The notes under the pieces are model-generated. The model ran no database searches. It was not told the DNA's origin and saw only the letters and a program-made list of their open reading frames with translations. The position numbers were made by a program, and so were the translations under genes. From Paludibacteraceae bacterium (GTDB taxonomy: Bacteria; Bacteroidota; Bacteroidia; Bacteroidales; Paludibacteraceae): 50,738 nt of DNA. This document shows, one piece after another, positions 1-9,268 of this stretch. The stretch's first letter is position 1. Each line of letters begins with the position of its first letter. The DNA is taken from contig JAFPZY010000031.1 of the NCBI GenBank assembly GCA_017417025.1, positions 1 to 50,738 of the forward strand, given 5' to 3'.

Positions 1-458
1 CTGGCACCGATGTCAATCTTGAAGATTAAACGCATTGAACAAACTTATAGCGGGGGAGGGGTATGTTATTTTCTTCCATGTGACTTGGGGGGCTTAGCAG
101 ATATAAAATAAAGATTCGGTTTCTCCCCTCCCCCTTCTTTTTTAATTGATAGTTGATAGTAGATAATTGATAGTAGGACTAGTTCTACTAGTTTGACTAG
201 TTCTACCAGTTTGACTATTTCTACCAGTTCGACTATCCCGACTACCGCCGGCGCAATATAGTGCCGGTGTCGGCATATCATATATCACTAATAACGAGAA
301 CGTTATGCATTTTTTTGAAAAAAAGTGCATTTTTCTGCATTTTCAGGTGATAGATTTCAGCCTTTTTTTGCATATATTATGGAGGGGTATATGTTTTGCA
401 AATAATAAAAGAAAAGGACGGCAAAAATCAATCTTTATACACTTTTTTTGATAAAATG
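1..458. other. Non-coding start of window with an 18-bp tandem array
   Basis: No convincing gene is seen here. Positions 177-248 hold about four copies of an 18-bp unit resembling GACTAGTTCTACCAGTTT, decaying toward the right. Positions 141-175 hold AT-rich words of the type AATTGATAGTTGATAG, similar to a stretch at 33320-33350. Open frames on the minus strand across the array encode only the repeated LVELVK-like peptide and are treated as fortuitous. Confidence 0.6.
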
Positions 459-490
459 TTTGCATACTTGCGCAAAAAGCAGTACCTTTG
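459..490 (+). promoter_or_regulatory. Promoter of hipB-like gene
   Basis: A -33 element TTTG at 459-462 is followed after 20 nt by the -7 element TACCTTTG at 483-490, an exact match to the Bacteroidetes sigma-ABfr consensus. The predicted transcript start is near 495 and the start codon is at 525, which supports the internal ATG rather than the longer open frame beginning at 396. Confidence 0.8.
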
Positions 491-524
491 CGCAAAATTA
501 CGAACATTAGCAACAACCGCCACT

Positions 525-830
525 ATGAAAAGAGCACTTTTGCCTAAGCATGAAAGACTGCTCCGCGGACTGGGAGAGAACATCCGTTTGGCGCGCCTGA
601 GACGCAACTTGTCCTCCGAGCAAGTCGCTGAACGTGCAGGAATTGCGCGCAACACTCTCATCAAAATTGAAAACGGCGACGAAGGTGTGGCCATCGGCTA
701 TTATCTGCGCGTCCTGATTGTGCTCGGTCTGGAAGAGGACTTGCGCAACGTGGCACAGGACGACATTCTCGGGCGCAAACTCCAGGACGCAGGACTGACT
801 GTCGCCAAACGGGTATCCAAAACCAAGTGA
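525..830 (+). CDS. hipB: HipB-type XRE-family antitoxin/repressor
   Basis: A 101-residue helix-turn-helix protein of the Xre/HipB kind. It would bind operator DNA at its own promoter and neutralise a HipA kinase. The HTH occupies roughly residues 14-70, with the HipB-like words NIRLARLRR, VAERAGI and LGRKLQDA. The frame is open upstream to 396, but the promoter at 459-490 lies inside that extension, so the ATG at 525 is chosen. The next frame starts 2 nt after the stop, as expected for a hipBA pair, but that partner is reduced to 49 codons. The protein is intact and may now act as an orphan regulator. Family assignment is firm; present function is inference. Confidence 0.85.
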   Translation: MKRALLPKHERLLRGLGENIRLARLRRNLSSEQVAERAGIARNTLIKIENGDEGVAIGYYLRVLIVLGLEEDLRNVAQDDILGRKLQDAGLTVAKRVSKTK

Positions 831-832
831 CA

Positions 833-982
833 ATGCAAAATATCTATGTTTATTTTGATGATTTCAGGGTGGCTTCCCCCGTATTGATGGGGCATCACAT
901 ATCCGACTGGCGCAAATGGGCAGGACATTACCACATTCCGCGGGAAGAACAGGAACAGATGTCTGCAGCATTTAAGATATAA
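833..982 (+). pseudogene. Internally deleted hipA remnant (49 codons)
   Basis: An ATG 2 nt after hipB opens a 49-codon frame. Its first 20 residues (MQNIYVYFDDF, then PVLMG) resemble the N-terminus of Bacteroidetes HipA-family kinases. The remainder (SDWRKWAGHY, then EEQEQMSAAF) resembles the last helices of such proteins. A normal HipA is about 300-440 residues, so the kinase core would be missing while the frame is kept. I read it as an in-frame internal deletion of the toxin. The match of both ends is from memory of the family, and a short unrelated peptide remains possible. Confidence 0.5.
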
Positions 983-1546
983 CCCGCCGCTCTCTTGCAT
1001 ATCTGCCACTCTCTTGCATAGCGGCACTCTCTTACATCTTCAGTCATATCCGGTTCTGACGACAAAGGGCTGCTAAAAACGCGAATTACGCTTCTCTTTT
1101 TCGGAGCATAGACGGCTTTCCGGTTTGTAAACAAGGCGGAAAAGTTTCGTCTGTTGCGTTCAAATGTGATTTGAACTCGGCTCCGTGAGCCGACTCTGAC
1201 CGGCTGTGAAAAGAAAAAGGGAAAATATGGACATAGAAAGAAAAAAAACAAAAAGAGGGGCTGCGAGGGAATCAAGAGGGGCTGCGAGGGTACTGCGAGG
1301 GAACTGTGAGGAAACTGCGAGGGTACTAAGAGAGTTGCTGACACGGTAGTGATACGGTAGTGACACGGTAGAAACAACAGCAGAAACAACAGCAGAGTCC
1401 GAGAACAGAGCAAGAGCAAAAAAGAACAGGAACAACGGAAGAAACAACAAAAAGAAAAGCGGCAGGAATAGCGGCAGGAACAGCGGCAGGAAAAGTGGCG
1501 GAGCAAGGGCGGAAAAGCGGAAAAGGGAATGAAAGTGAAAAAAAAA
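983..1546. repeat. Degenerate short repeats and purine-rich tract
   Basis: Positions 985-1040 hold three copies of a ~20-bp unit containing CACTCTCTTGCATA. From about 1197 to 1545 the plus strand is strongly purine-rich, with short repeats such as GGGCTGCGAGGG, CAGCAGAAACAA and GGCAGGAA(C/T)AGC. The opposite strand gives open frames rich in Phe, Leu and Ser, which I regard as shadows. No gene is supported. Confidence 0.6.
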
Positions 1547-1577
1547 TTGCATATATGAAAAAAAAGCCGTAATTTTG
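1547..1577 (+). promoter_or_regulatory. Promoter of the 12-gene envelope/parAB operon
   Basis: TTG at 1547-1549, a 20-nt spacer, then TAATTTTG at 1570-1577 fits the Bacteroidetes consensus. Transcription would start near 1585, giving a leader of about 60 nt before the ATG at 1645. It is the only good promoter I see before the closely packed genes up to 15868. Confidence 0.7.
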
Positions 1578-1644
1578 CAGGCTCAATATACGCAAGCGCG
1601 GAAAACAGCATATCATCATACATAAAAAAAACAAAAGAAAAAAC

Positions 1645-3624
1645 ATGAAGAAAACTTATATTATGAAGAAGAATCTGTTTACATTATGCTGCATCTGCCT
1701 GACAGCGGGTGCGGCACTGAGCAGCACTGATGCTTTTGCACAAGGCATGAAAGTCGGAGGCAATGCACAGGACATGAAAGTCGGAGGCAATGCACAAAAC
1801 ATGAAAGTGGCAGGCAAGTCGCAGAACATGAGAGTGTCAGGCGAGGCACAGCAAACAGGCAATGCCGCTATAGCGACCCAAGTGAGGGATGCGGATATTG
1901 CTACAGACCTGCGAGTTGCAGACATGCGGAAAGACCCCGTGCTGATGACCATTGACGGCAAGGAGGTGACGACATCGGAGTTCATGTACATTTACCGGAA
2001 GAACAACAGCGAGAGCACCATCGACCAGAAGAGTCTGGACGAATATTTAGAGCTGTTCACCAACTTCAAGCTGAAAGTGGCGGAAGCCGAGAGCGAAGGC
2101 ATAGACACCACAGCGGCGTTCAAAAAAGAGCTGGCCGGCTACAGGGCGCAGGCAACGCCCAAGTACATGCGCGACGATGCGGCATTAGACAGCCTTGTGG
2201 AGCTGAGCTACAGGCGCATGACCCACATCCGCCGCGCCGCACACATAGCCATTGAGTGCCGTCAGGACGCGAGCGACTCCGCCAAAGCTGCGACCCGCGC
2301 GCTGATAGACGAACTGCGCCAAAAAGCGACCGGAACATACGAGGTGAAAGGCAAAGTGCAGCCCGCAGCCGACTTCTATGAACTTGCCCGCACCTACTCC
2401 ACCGACCCGAGCGCCAAAGAGACAGGCGGCGAACTGGGCTGGATAATCCCCTTCAGATACGTCTATAGCCTTGAGGACGCTATATACAGCACTCCCGTGG
2501 GCGAGATAACGGAAGTTTTCCAGAGCTCCTACGGCTTCCACATCGCGCTTGTAGAGGAAGAGACGGAGACCGAAGAAGTGCATGCCGCCCACATAATGAA
2601 GATGACCTCAAGCAAGGACGAGGCAGTGTCCGCCAGAGCCAAAGAGCAGATTGACAGCCTGTACAATGTTGTGCTCGGCGGGGCGGATTTTGCGGAGACA
2701 GCCGCCTCCTGGTCGGACGACAAAGGGTCGGCACTGCGCGGCGGCGACCTGGGCTGGTTCAGCCGCGGCATGATGGTGAAGCCCTTCGAGGACACGGCTT
2801 TCGGCATGCAGGAAGGCGATATAAGTCTGCCTTTCCGCTCGCAGTTCGGGTGGCACATCATCAAGCTCTACGGGCGCAGACACCTTCTGCCGCTTGACAG
2901 CATGCGCAGCCAGGTGGAGCGCAACGTGCAGAGAGACGAGCGCGCACAGGAGGCCGACAAGTCGTTCCTGCGCAAGACCCGCGCCGAGTACAACCTGCCC
3001 GCCGAAATGAGCGACGAGGATGTACGCGCATACGCCGATGCACACCTGGAGGAGAAATACGAGGACCTGCGCCACCTTGTGCAGGAATACCACGACGGCA
3101 TACTGCTGTTCGAGACAAGCCTGAAGAACGTATGGGACAAGGCAAGCAAGGACACGGCAGGCCTGAAGCGCTACTTCGACGCGCACAAGAAAGACTACAC
3201 ATGGGAGGAGAAACGCTTCAAAGGCTGGATAATACAGGCACAGGACGAGGCGACAGCACGCCGCGCCATGACCATAATAAAAACCGCCAACCCCGACAGC
3301 GTAAACAGCTACATAGCCAAGCGCGTGAACAACGACAGCACGACACTGGTGCGCGTGGAGCACGGCGTATGGAAAAAAGGGCAGAATGCAGCTGTGGACA
3401 AATACGGCTTCAAGCAGAAAAACACGGAGTTCAAGCCCAGAGCCGAGTGGCCCGTTGTCCGGGCTTACGGCAAGCTGCAGAAGGCTCCTAAAGAATACAC
3501 CGACGAGCGCGGCCGCGTGACAAGCGACTATCAGGACGAGCTCGAAAAAGAGTGGATAAAAGAGCTGAAGAAGAAGCATAATGTGGTGATTAACAAAGAA
3601 GTGTTCGAGTCGCTGAAGAAGTGA
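1645..3624 (+). CDS. SurA-like periplasmic peptidyl-prolyl isomerase, two PpiC domains
   Basis: A 659-residue secreted foldase expected to catalyse prolyl cis-trans isomerisation of envelope proteins. Residues 1-33 form a signal peptide ending in a DAFAQ-type site. Residues 35-70 are four 9-residue repeats (MKVGGNAQD-like). A helical chaperone-like segment covers about 95-195, followed by two parvulin (PpiC) domains at about 194-305 and 311-417, each with the typical GGELGW or GGDLGW and a conserved GFH or GWH. The remaining ~240 residues are helical and charged. Bacteroidetes proteins with this order are annotated as SurA-like PPIases. A start at 1663 (second Met) is also possible. The last 4 nt overlap the next start as GTGA. 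Confidence 0.9.
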   Translation: MKKTYIMKKNLFTLCCICLTAGAALSSTDAFAQGMKVGGNAQDMKVGGNAQNMKVAGKSQNMRVSGEAQQTGNAAIATQVRDADIATDLRVADMRKDPVLMTIDGKEVTTSEFMYIYRKNNSESTIDQKSLDEYLELFTNFKLKVAEAESEGIDTTAAFKKELAGYRAQATPKYMRDDAALDSLVELSYRRMTHIRRAAHIAIECRQDASDSAKAATRALIDELRQKATGTYEVKGKVQPAADFYELARTYSTDPSAKETGGELGWIIPFRYVYSLEDAIYSTPVGEITEVFQSSYGFHIALVEEETETEEVHAAHIMKMTSSKDEAVSARAKEQIDSLYNVVLGGADFAETAASWSDDKGSALRGGDLGWFSRGMMVKPFEDTAFGMQEGDISLPFRSQFGWHIIKLYGRRHLLPLDSMRSQVERNVQRDERAQEADKSFLRKTRAEYNLPAEMSDEDVRAYADAHLEEKYEDLRHLVQEYHDGILLFETSLKNVWDKASKDTAGLKRYFDAHKKDYTWEEKRFKGWIIQAQDEATARRAMTIIKTANPDSVNSYIAKRVNNDSTTLVRVEHGVWKKGQNAAVDKYGFKQKNTEFKPRAEWPVVRAYGKLQKAPKEYTDERGRVTSDYQDELEKEWIKELKKKHNVVINKEVFESLKK

Positions 3625-5255
3625 AACCGAGGACAGGCATATTGCTGATAGCCGCTCTTGCCGCTCTTAACGCGGGTCTGCACAGGACGGTGGTGCGCTG
3701 GGACATGACCGGCGACAAGCGTCACACCCTGAGCGCAGAGACAAGAGAAGTGCTCCGCCGTGCAGCGGGGGAGACCGACATCACCGTTTATCTGGAAGGC
3801 GAGATGAACCCTGGATTCCGCAAACTGCGCGGAGCGACCTACGACCTGCTGCAGGAGATGAACGCCGTACACCGCCACATCAGGGTGCACGCCCCCGCCG
3901 ACGAGGACACGGAGCGCGAGCACAAAGCGCTGGAGCAAAGCGGGTTCGGGCCAATCATAGTGCATGAGCGCGCCCATGACGGGCAGACGGTGCAGACCCG
4001 CACCTGGCCCTACGCCAAAGTGCAGCTGAAAGGGCGCAGCACTATAGTGCCGCTGCTGCAGCAGCACCGCGGTCTGTCGGGCGAAGAGAACCTCAACCTC
4101 TCGACGGAGGGACTGGAATATGCCTTTGCCGAGGCGCTGAACACGCTGTGCAAGGACAAAGTGGAGCGCGTGGCTTTTCTGGAAGGACACGGGGAACTGC
4201 CGGCGGAGAACGTGTATGACTGGAGCGCGGCACTGAGCCGCCACTTCCAGGTGGACAGAGGCGTATTGGGGACGGACGCACATATACTGGACGGCTACCG
4301 GGCCGTGCTGATAGCCGACCCGCAGTTGCCTTTTTCGGAGACGGACAAGTACATACTTGACCAGTATGTGATGCGCGGCGGGCGTGTGATGTGGCTGCTC
4401 AACGGTGTGCAGTTCTCGGGCGACATGCTGTCGGACAACGGGGTTACTCCCGCCGTGGCACTGGACCTGCGCCTGACCGACCTGCTGTTCAGGCACGGCG
4501 TGAGGATAAACGCGGCCATAGTGCAGGACCTGCAGTGCCTGATGGTGCCCGTGGACGTGTCGCGCGACCCGCAGAACCCGCAATATCAGCCTATTCCGTG
4601 GACCTACGCACCCCTGCTGCTGCCCTCCGACGAGTCGCCTGTGACGCACAACATAATGCCCGTGAGCGCCACCTTCGCCTCCTGCCTCGACTTTGTAGGC
4701 GGCGATGACGGCCTGAAAAAGCAGGTGCTGCTGTGCACCTCCACCGCCTCCTGCCTTACAGCCACTCCCGCCGAACTCGACCTGAGCGACCTGAGCGCGG
4801 AGAAGGAGATGTTCAGGCGGTCGTATCTGCCTGTGGCGGCAAGCATGGAGGGCGAGTTCACGTCGCTGTATGCGCACCGCAGCGTGCCGGAAGGCGTGGA
4901 GAACGCAGGCGAGACACGGCAGAAAAGCGTAAGGACCAAGCAGATAATAGCCGCAGCGGGCAGCATAGCGCGCAACGAGTGGCAGCAGGGACAGCCCCTG
5001 CCTGCAGGCTACGACAGATACAGCAAGACGCAGTTCGGCAACAGGGATTTTCTGCTTAACGCGGTGCTGTGGCTGACCGACGACCACGGACTGCTGAAAC
5101 TGAAACAGAAAACAGTGGCTCTGCGCCTGCTGAACGACAAACGCGCCCACGAAGACAGGACAAAGATACAGGCAGTGAGCATAGCGGCCCCCCTGCTGTT
5201 GCTGCTGCTGACAGGTGTATGCACAATGACAATACGCAAAAAAAGATATACATGA
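3621..5255 (+). CDS. gldG: GldG-like ABC-associated protein
   Basis: A 544-residue protein of the GldG family (gliding-motility-associated ABC transporter auxiliary component). An N-terminal membrane segment (residues 5-20) is followed by the family signature WDMTGDKRHTLS, a large extracytoplasmic domain with a FLEGHGE motif near residue 190, and a C-terminal membrane helix at about 517-537. The start is a GTG inside GTGA overlapping the previous stop; no better ATG exists and the membrane helix follows directly. GldG normally works with permease GldF and ATPase GldA, neither of which is adjacent. Many non-gliding Bacteroidales keep GldG-type proteins, so gliding should not be inferred. Confidence 0.8.
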   Translation: MKPRTGILLIAALAALNAGLHRTVVRWDMTGDKRHTLSAETREVLRRAAGETDITVYLEGEMNPGFRKLRGATYDLLQEMNAVHRHIRVHAPADEDTEREHKALEQSGFGPIIVHERAHDGQTVQTRTWPYAKVQLKGRSTIVPLLQQHRGLSGEENLNLSTEGLEYAFAEALNTLCKDKVERVAFLEGHGELPAENVYDWSAALSRHFQVDRGVLGTDAHILDGYRAVLIADPQLPFSETDKYILDQYVMRGGRVMWLLNGVQFSGDMLSDNGVTPAVALDLRLTDLLFRHGVRINAAIVQDLQCLMVPVDVSRDPQNPQYQPIPWTYAPLLLPSDESPVTHNIMPVSATFASCLDFVGGDDGLKKQVLLCTSTASCLTATPAELDLSDLSAEKEMFRRSYLPVAASMEGEFTSLYAHRSVPEGVENAGETRQKSVRTKQIIAAAGSIARNEWQQGQPLPAGYDRYSKTQFGNRDFLLNAVLWLTDDHGLLKLKQKTVALRLLNDKRAHEDRTKIQAVSIAAPLLLLLLTGVCTMTIRKKRYT

Positions 5256-6787
5256 TGAACAAGAAACAAGTACAACGTCTGCTGCTCTGCGCAATGCTGT
5301 GCCTGCCTCTGAGCGGGCTTGCAGCCGCGCCGCAGCCGTATCCGATAGACACCGTAAACGGCACCGCCGTATATAAGTACACGCCTGAAAAGAGCATAGG
5401 GCTCTACAGGATAAGCGTGCGTTTCGGCGTTCCGCAGGACGTGATAATACAGTGGAACCCGCAGTTGCAGGAGCGCGGTCCGCAACTTGGCGAGACCCTG
5501 CTCATCCCCGTCAAGCAAAGCAAGAAAGAGGCAGCCGCAGCCGCAAAGGAGCGCAAAGACAAAGAGCAGCCGCCCATGCCGCAGTCGGAAGACAGGGAGC
5601 AGCAGCTGTCGCGCATAAAGCAGGAGCCGCAGGACACCTTGCCGGCAAAGGCGGAGGAGAAAGAACAACCCCTGACAGCCGCGGAACAGCCGAAAGAGGC
5701 AGCGGCGGACAGCCTGACGGACGGCACACAGCCGGCTGACAGCACAGACAACTACATACAGGCGGAAGGCAACGTGCTGCGCATAGGCCTGATGCTCCCT
5801 CTGCGCGCCGATGCAGCCGAGCGCGACGCAAACGACGACCGCTTCTTCGACTTCTATGCAGGCGCACTGCTGGCAGTGAGACGCGCCGAGGCCGCAGGGC
5901 AGGCGATAGAAGTGCATGTGTATGACACCGACAAAGGCTTCAGGAAAATAGACCAGTGCCTGAGCGACAGTTTTCTGCACAAGGCGGACGCGATAATAGG
6001 CCCCGTCTATCCGGCACAGGCCGAATACATGAGCGAGAGCGTGCTGAAAGACAGCGTGCTGATGGTGGTGCCGTTTGCCAACAACATACCGAGCATAGCC
6101 ACCAACCCGTTCATCCTGCAGTTCAACCCCACCCCCGCCATAGAAGCCGAGAAAATGGCGGAATACATAACCGCGCGAGAGAACGAAATCAACTGCGTGG
6201 TGGTGGAAGCGAAAGAAGAGCAGATTCCGCAAAGCATACAACTGCTGCACAAGGCCTTAGAAGCACGAAACGCGCGGATAAGCCGCATCTCGCTGCACGG
6301 AATACTGAACGACTCGTTAGACACGGCACTGAAAGACACGATGGAAAACATACTGATTTTCAACACGGAGAAATACGGCAACCTGCAAGTGCTGCTGCCG
6401 CACGTGACGAGCGCCGGACAAGGACACGTGCTGACCCTGCTGTCGCAGTACTCGTGGCAGAAAGAGAATGTGCCGATGAACCAGATATACACCAGCATCT
6501 TCAGCACCGACAGCATAGAAAACGAGACCAACGCCTACGAACTGGAGTGGGAGCACTATTTCGGCTACCGGCACACAACATCCTACCCCCGCTACGACCT
6601 GCTCGGCTATGACATTACCGCCCAGGTAATCAGCATGCTGCAGCAGTTGCAGGACATAGCCGACCCTGTTTACAGGGAGGTGGTGATGACAAAGACATAC
6701 TACGGCCTCCAGTCGGACATACAGTACAAACGCGCCACTGAAACAGGCGGCTACATAAACCACGGCATCAGGATAGAGACCCGATGA
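5252..6787 (+). CDS. LysM protein with periplasmic-binding-protein fold (LpoA-like)
   Basis: A 511-residue secreted protein: signal peptide (about 1-24), a LysM peptidoglycan-binding domain at about 35-85 ending in ETLLIPV, a low-complexity Glu/Lys/Ala/Gln linker (85-170), then a type I periplasmic-binding fold starting at IGLMLPL. This architecture resembles Bacteroidetes LysM/ABC substrate-binding-like proteins, and the binding-fold domain resembles that of LpoA, an activator of penicillin-binding proteins. A role in wall synthesis is inferred. ATG codons at 5252 and 5255 both overlap the gldG stop, and a much longer upstream frame is rejected because it lies inside gldG. Confidence 0.8.
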   Translation: MMNKKQVQRLLLCAMLCLPLSGLAAAPQPYPIDTVNGTAVYKYTPEKSIGLYRISVRFGVPQDVIIQWNPQLQERGPQLGETLLIPVKQSKKEAAAAAKERKDKEQPPMPQSEDREQQLSRIKQEPQDTLPAKAEEKEQPLTAAEQPKEAAADSLTDGTQPADSTDNYIQAEGNVLRIGLMLPLRADAAERDANDDRFFDFYAGALLAVRRAEAAGQAIEVHVYDTDKGFRKIDQCLSDSFLHKADAIIGPVYPAQAEYMSESVLKDSVLMVVPFANNIPSIATNPFILQFNPTPAIEAEKMAEYITARENEINCVVVEAKEEQIPQSIQLLHKALEARNARISRISLHGILNDSLDTALKDTMENILIFNTEKYGNLQVLLPHVTSAGQGHVLTLLSQYSWQKENVPMNQIYTSIFSTDSIENETNAYELEWEHYFGYRHTTSYPRYDLLGYDITAQVISMLQQLQDIADPVYREVVMTKTYYGLQSDIQYKRATETGGYINHGIRIETR

Positions 6788-7479
6788 GGACGGGGAAAAG
6801 ACACATATTGACCTGCATCGTGCTCCTGACGGCTATGGCGGCATACACGCAGCCCCGCCTGCGCAAGGCGGAGATGTATGCCGGTGTTCACGGCGGCGTG
6901 CTGATGTCCACAGTGATATTCCAGCCGTCGATGAGAAACACAGCCCTCCACTTCAGCGGCAACGGCGGCGCAGTGTTCCGCTACAACAACATGAAGTACT
7001 GCGGCATACAGGCAGAGCTGAACTACATGCAGCGCGGCTGGCACGAGAAGATAAGCTCCACCAACTCCGTTACGGGGAGCAGCGGGATATACTTCCGGCG
7101 GTTAGACTACATAGAACTGCCGGTGCTGATGCACCTGTATGTGGGCAACGAGCACTGGCGCGGGTTCCTTAACGCCGGTCCGCAGATAGGCTACTGCATA
7201 CACGACATGTCGCAAGGCGCGCAGAGCAAGACCGTAACCGCCCAATACGGACGCGTGTATTATCCTTTCGACTGGGGCATAGCGGCAGGCCTGGGGATGT
7301 ACTACAGGAGCAGCAAAGCCGGTGTGTTTCAGATTGAAGCGCGCTTCAACTACAGCTTCGGCGACGTGTTCGACCACAGCAAACAGGCATACTTCAGCCA
7401 GTCGCACGCCATGAACATAAGCGCCAACATAGGGTGGCTGTGGGAGATAAAAAAGACCAAAAACAGGACAGAGCCATGA
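6784..7479 (+). CDS. PorT-family outer-membrane beta-barrel protein
   Basis: A 231-residue predicted eight-stranded outer-membrane barrel of the OMP_b-brl_2/PorT family. It has a signal peptide (about 1-22) and alternating aromatic beta-strands, including LDYIELPVL and a closing strand ANIGWLWEI. The start ATG overlaps the previous stop (ATGA). PorT itself is a T9SS factor, but this superfamily is large and I would not call this the true PorT without an alignment. It sits between a peptidoglycan-binding protein and a glycosyltransferase in the same operon. Confidence 0.75.
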   Translation: MRTGKRHILTCIVLLTAMAAYTQPRLRKAEMYAGVHGGVLMSTVIFQPSMRNTALHFSGNGGAVFRYNNMKYCGIQAELNYMQRGWHEKISSTNSVTGSSGIYFRRLDYIELPVLMHLYVGNEHWRGFLNAGPQIGYCIHDMSQGAQSKTVTAQYGRVYYPFDWGIAAGLGMYYRSSKAGVFQIEARFNYSFGDVFDHSKQAYFSQSHAMNISANIGWLWEIKKTKNRTEP

Positions 7480-8498
7480 CTTACCTTATACTGCGCTTTT
7501 CGACATTAGGCAACGTGGCTATGGCGGTGCCTGTAATAGATTCGCTGAGCAGGCTGCAGAGAGACGACCGCTTTGTTGTGGTGGCAGGAAAGCGGCTCCA
7601 TGCCATGTTCGGCAGCATGGACAACGTGGTGTTCCACGAAGCGCCGTCCCCCATGCGGGCGGCACACCTCCCCGCCCTGCACAGGCAACTGGCAGAGTAC
7701 AAGCCCGATGCAGTGATTGACCTGCAGGGCGACATATACACACGGGCGTTGTGCACATTGTTCAGGCTGGAGAAGACACCTGTGTACACCATACACTACG
7801 GGCGCATGCAGAAACTGGCGGCGACATATCTGCGTAGCGCAGTCGGGACACTGCCAAGCGAGCAGGAGCGATACATGGAGACACTGCACCGTGCAGGCCT
7901 GAAGACCGACACCCTGTTCACGGCTCTGGCAGTAAACGGAACAGCACGGCGGCAGGTGGAAGAGAAATACGGCACCAGCGACTGCCGCCGGATAGGCATA
8001 GCCCCTTTTGCCAAGCACCGCACCAACATACTGCCCCTGCGCACGATGAAGCAGGTGGCAGAGCATTTTGCCAAGTCGGCGGACACCAGGGTTTATCTGT
8101 TCGGCGCAGGCAATATAGAAAGCGAGATGCTGCGGCAGTGGAGCAGCATAATGCCCAACACTTTCTGCATTGCGGGGCAACTGCCTCTGGAAGAGGAACT
8201 TGAGCTGATGCGGCAGTTGGACTTGATGATATGCATGGACTCGGCCAACCAGCACCTGAGTTCGCTGGTAGGGCTCAGGGCATTGAGCATCTGGCTCGGC
8301 ACCCACCCCCGCCTTGGGTTCTACGGCTGGAAGCAACGCGCCGAAGACTGCCTGCAGACACAGCTGCCATGCCGCCCGTGCACAATACACGGCACAGGGC
8401 ATTGCCGCTATCTGAACTTTGCCTGCCACCAGATACAGGCAGAGACAATAATAAAAAGGGCAGAAGATATTCTGTCTGAACAAAAGAACGCCTCATGA
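7476..8498 (+). CDS. Glycosyltransferase family 9 (heptosyltransferase-like)
   Basis: A 340-residue cytoplasmic GT9 enzyme of the ADP-heptose:LPS heptosyltransferase type. The N-terminus ILRFSTLGN matches the family, and the C-terminal half contains the donor-binding region with DLMICMDSANQHLSSL. It probably adds a sugar to the lipid A-core region, though donor and acceptor cannot be told from sequence. The start at 7476 lies in ATGA with the preceding stop; the frame extends farther upstream only through the preceding gene. A Cys-rich end is usual for Bacteroidetes members. Confidence 0.88.
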   Translation: MTYLILRFSTLGNVAMAVPVIDSLSRLQRDDRFVVVAGKRLHAMFGSMDNVVFHEAPSPMRAAHLPALHRQLAEYKPDAVIDLQGDIYTRALCTLFRLEKTPVYTIHYGRMQKLAATYLRSAVGTLPSEQERYMETLHRAGLKTDTLFTALAVNGTARRQVEEKYGTSDCRRIGIAPFAKHRTNILPLRTMKQVAEHFAKSADTRVYLFGAGNIESEMLRQWSSIMPNTFCIAGQLPLEEELELMRQLDLMICMDSANQHLSSLVGLRALSIWLGTHPRLGFYGWKQRAEDCLQTQLPCRPCTIHGTGHCRYLNFACHQIQAETIIKRAEDILSEQKNAS

Positions 8499-9268
8499 AC
8501 AACAAGAATATGGCAAAAATCATTTCATTAGCAAACCAAAAAGGCGGTGTCGGAAAGACGACCTCCGCCATCAACCTGGCCGCCGGCCTCGCCCACGAAG
8601 GCAAACGCGTGCTCCTTATAGACGCAGACCCGCAGGCCAACGCATCTTCCGGTCTCGGCGTGGACATACGCACCGTGGAAAACACCATCTACGAGTGCCT
8701 TATCAACGGCACAGACCCTCACAAAGCAGTGATAAAGACAAGCGAAAAGAACCTGAGCATTATTCCGAGCCACATAGACCTTGTCGGGGCGGAGATAGAG
8801 ATGCTGAACATGCCCGAGCGCGAGACACTGATGAAAAAAGTGACAAGTCTCCTGGCGGACGAATATGACTACATACTGATAGACTGCTCGCCGTCGTTAG
8901 GCCTTATAACGGTGAACGCACTGACCGCCAGCCACAGCATCATAATACCGGTGCAATGCGAGTTCTTCGCGCTTGAGGGGATAGCCAAGCTGCTTAACAC
9001 AGTGAAGATAATAAAGAGCAAACTGAACCCGTCGCTGCAGATAGAAGGTTTCCTGCTGACTATGTACGACAGCCGCCTCAGACTCAGCAACCAGGTCTAT
9101 GAGGAGGTTAAACGCCACTTCGGCAACCTTGTTTTCAACACGGTGATAGCCCGCAACGTGCGTTTGAGCGAAGCACCGAGCCACGGCATGTCGGCACTGC
9201 AGTACGACCCGTCGTCAAAAGGAGCACAGAGTTACATACAACTTGCCAAAGAACTGATACAGAGATGA
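8495..9268 (+). CDS. parA: ParA/Soj chromosome-partitioning ATPase
   Basis: A 257-residue ParA-type ATPase. The deviant Walker A motif KGGVGKTT is at residues 16-23, followed by LLIDADPQ and the Walker B-like DYILIDCSP. With ParB it segregates newly replicated origins. The start overlaps the GT9 stop (ATGA); Met6 at 8510 is an alternative and would give the more typical N-terminus MAKIISLANQ. The parB gene follows with a 4-nt overlap. Confidence 0.97.
   Translation: MNNKNMAKIISLANQKGGVGKTTSAINLAAGLAHEGKRVLLIDADPQANASSGLGVDIRTVENTIYECLINGTDPHKAVIKTSEKNLSIIPSHIDLVGAEIEMLNMPERETLMKKVTSLLADEYDYILIDCSPSLGLITVNALTASHSIIIPVQCEFFALEGIAKLLNTVKIIKSKLNPSLQIEGFLLTMYDSRLRLSNQVYEEVKRHFGNLVFNTVIARNVRLSEAPSHGMSALQYDPSSKGAQSYIQLAKELIQR

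Noticed and set aside
928-1623. Minus-strand 231-codon frame as a gene
   Set aside because: Phe/Leu/Ser-rich low-complexity translation of a purine tract, with no promoter or domain; the plus-strand promoter at 1547-1577 lies inside it.
3531-5294. Minus-strand 587-codon frame opposite gldG
   Set aside because: His/Val/Gln-rich shadow of a well-supported gene on the other strand.
3621-7479. Gliding motility locus
   Set aside because: Only a GldG homologue and a generic PorT-like barrel are present; other gld genes are absent.
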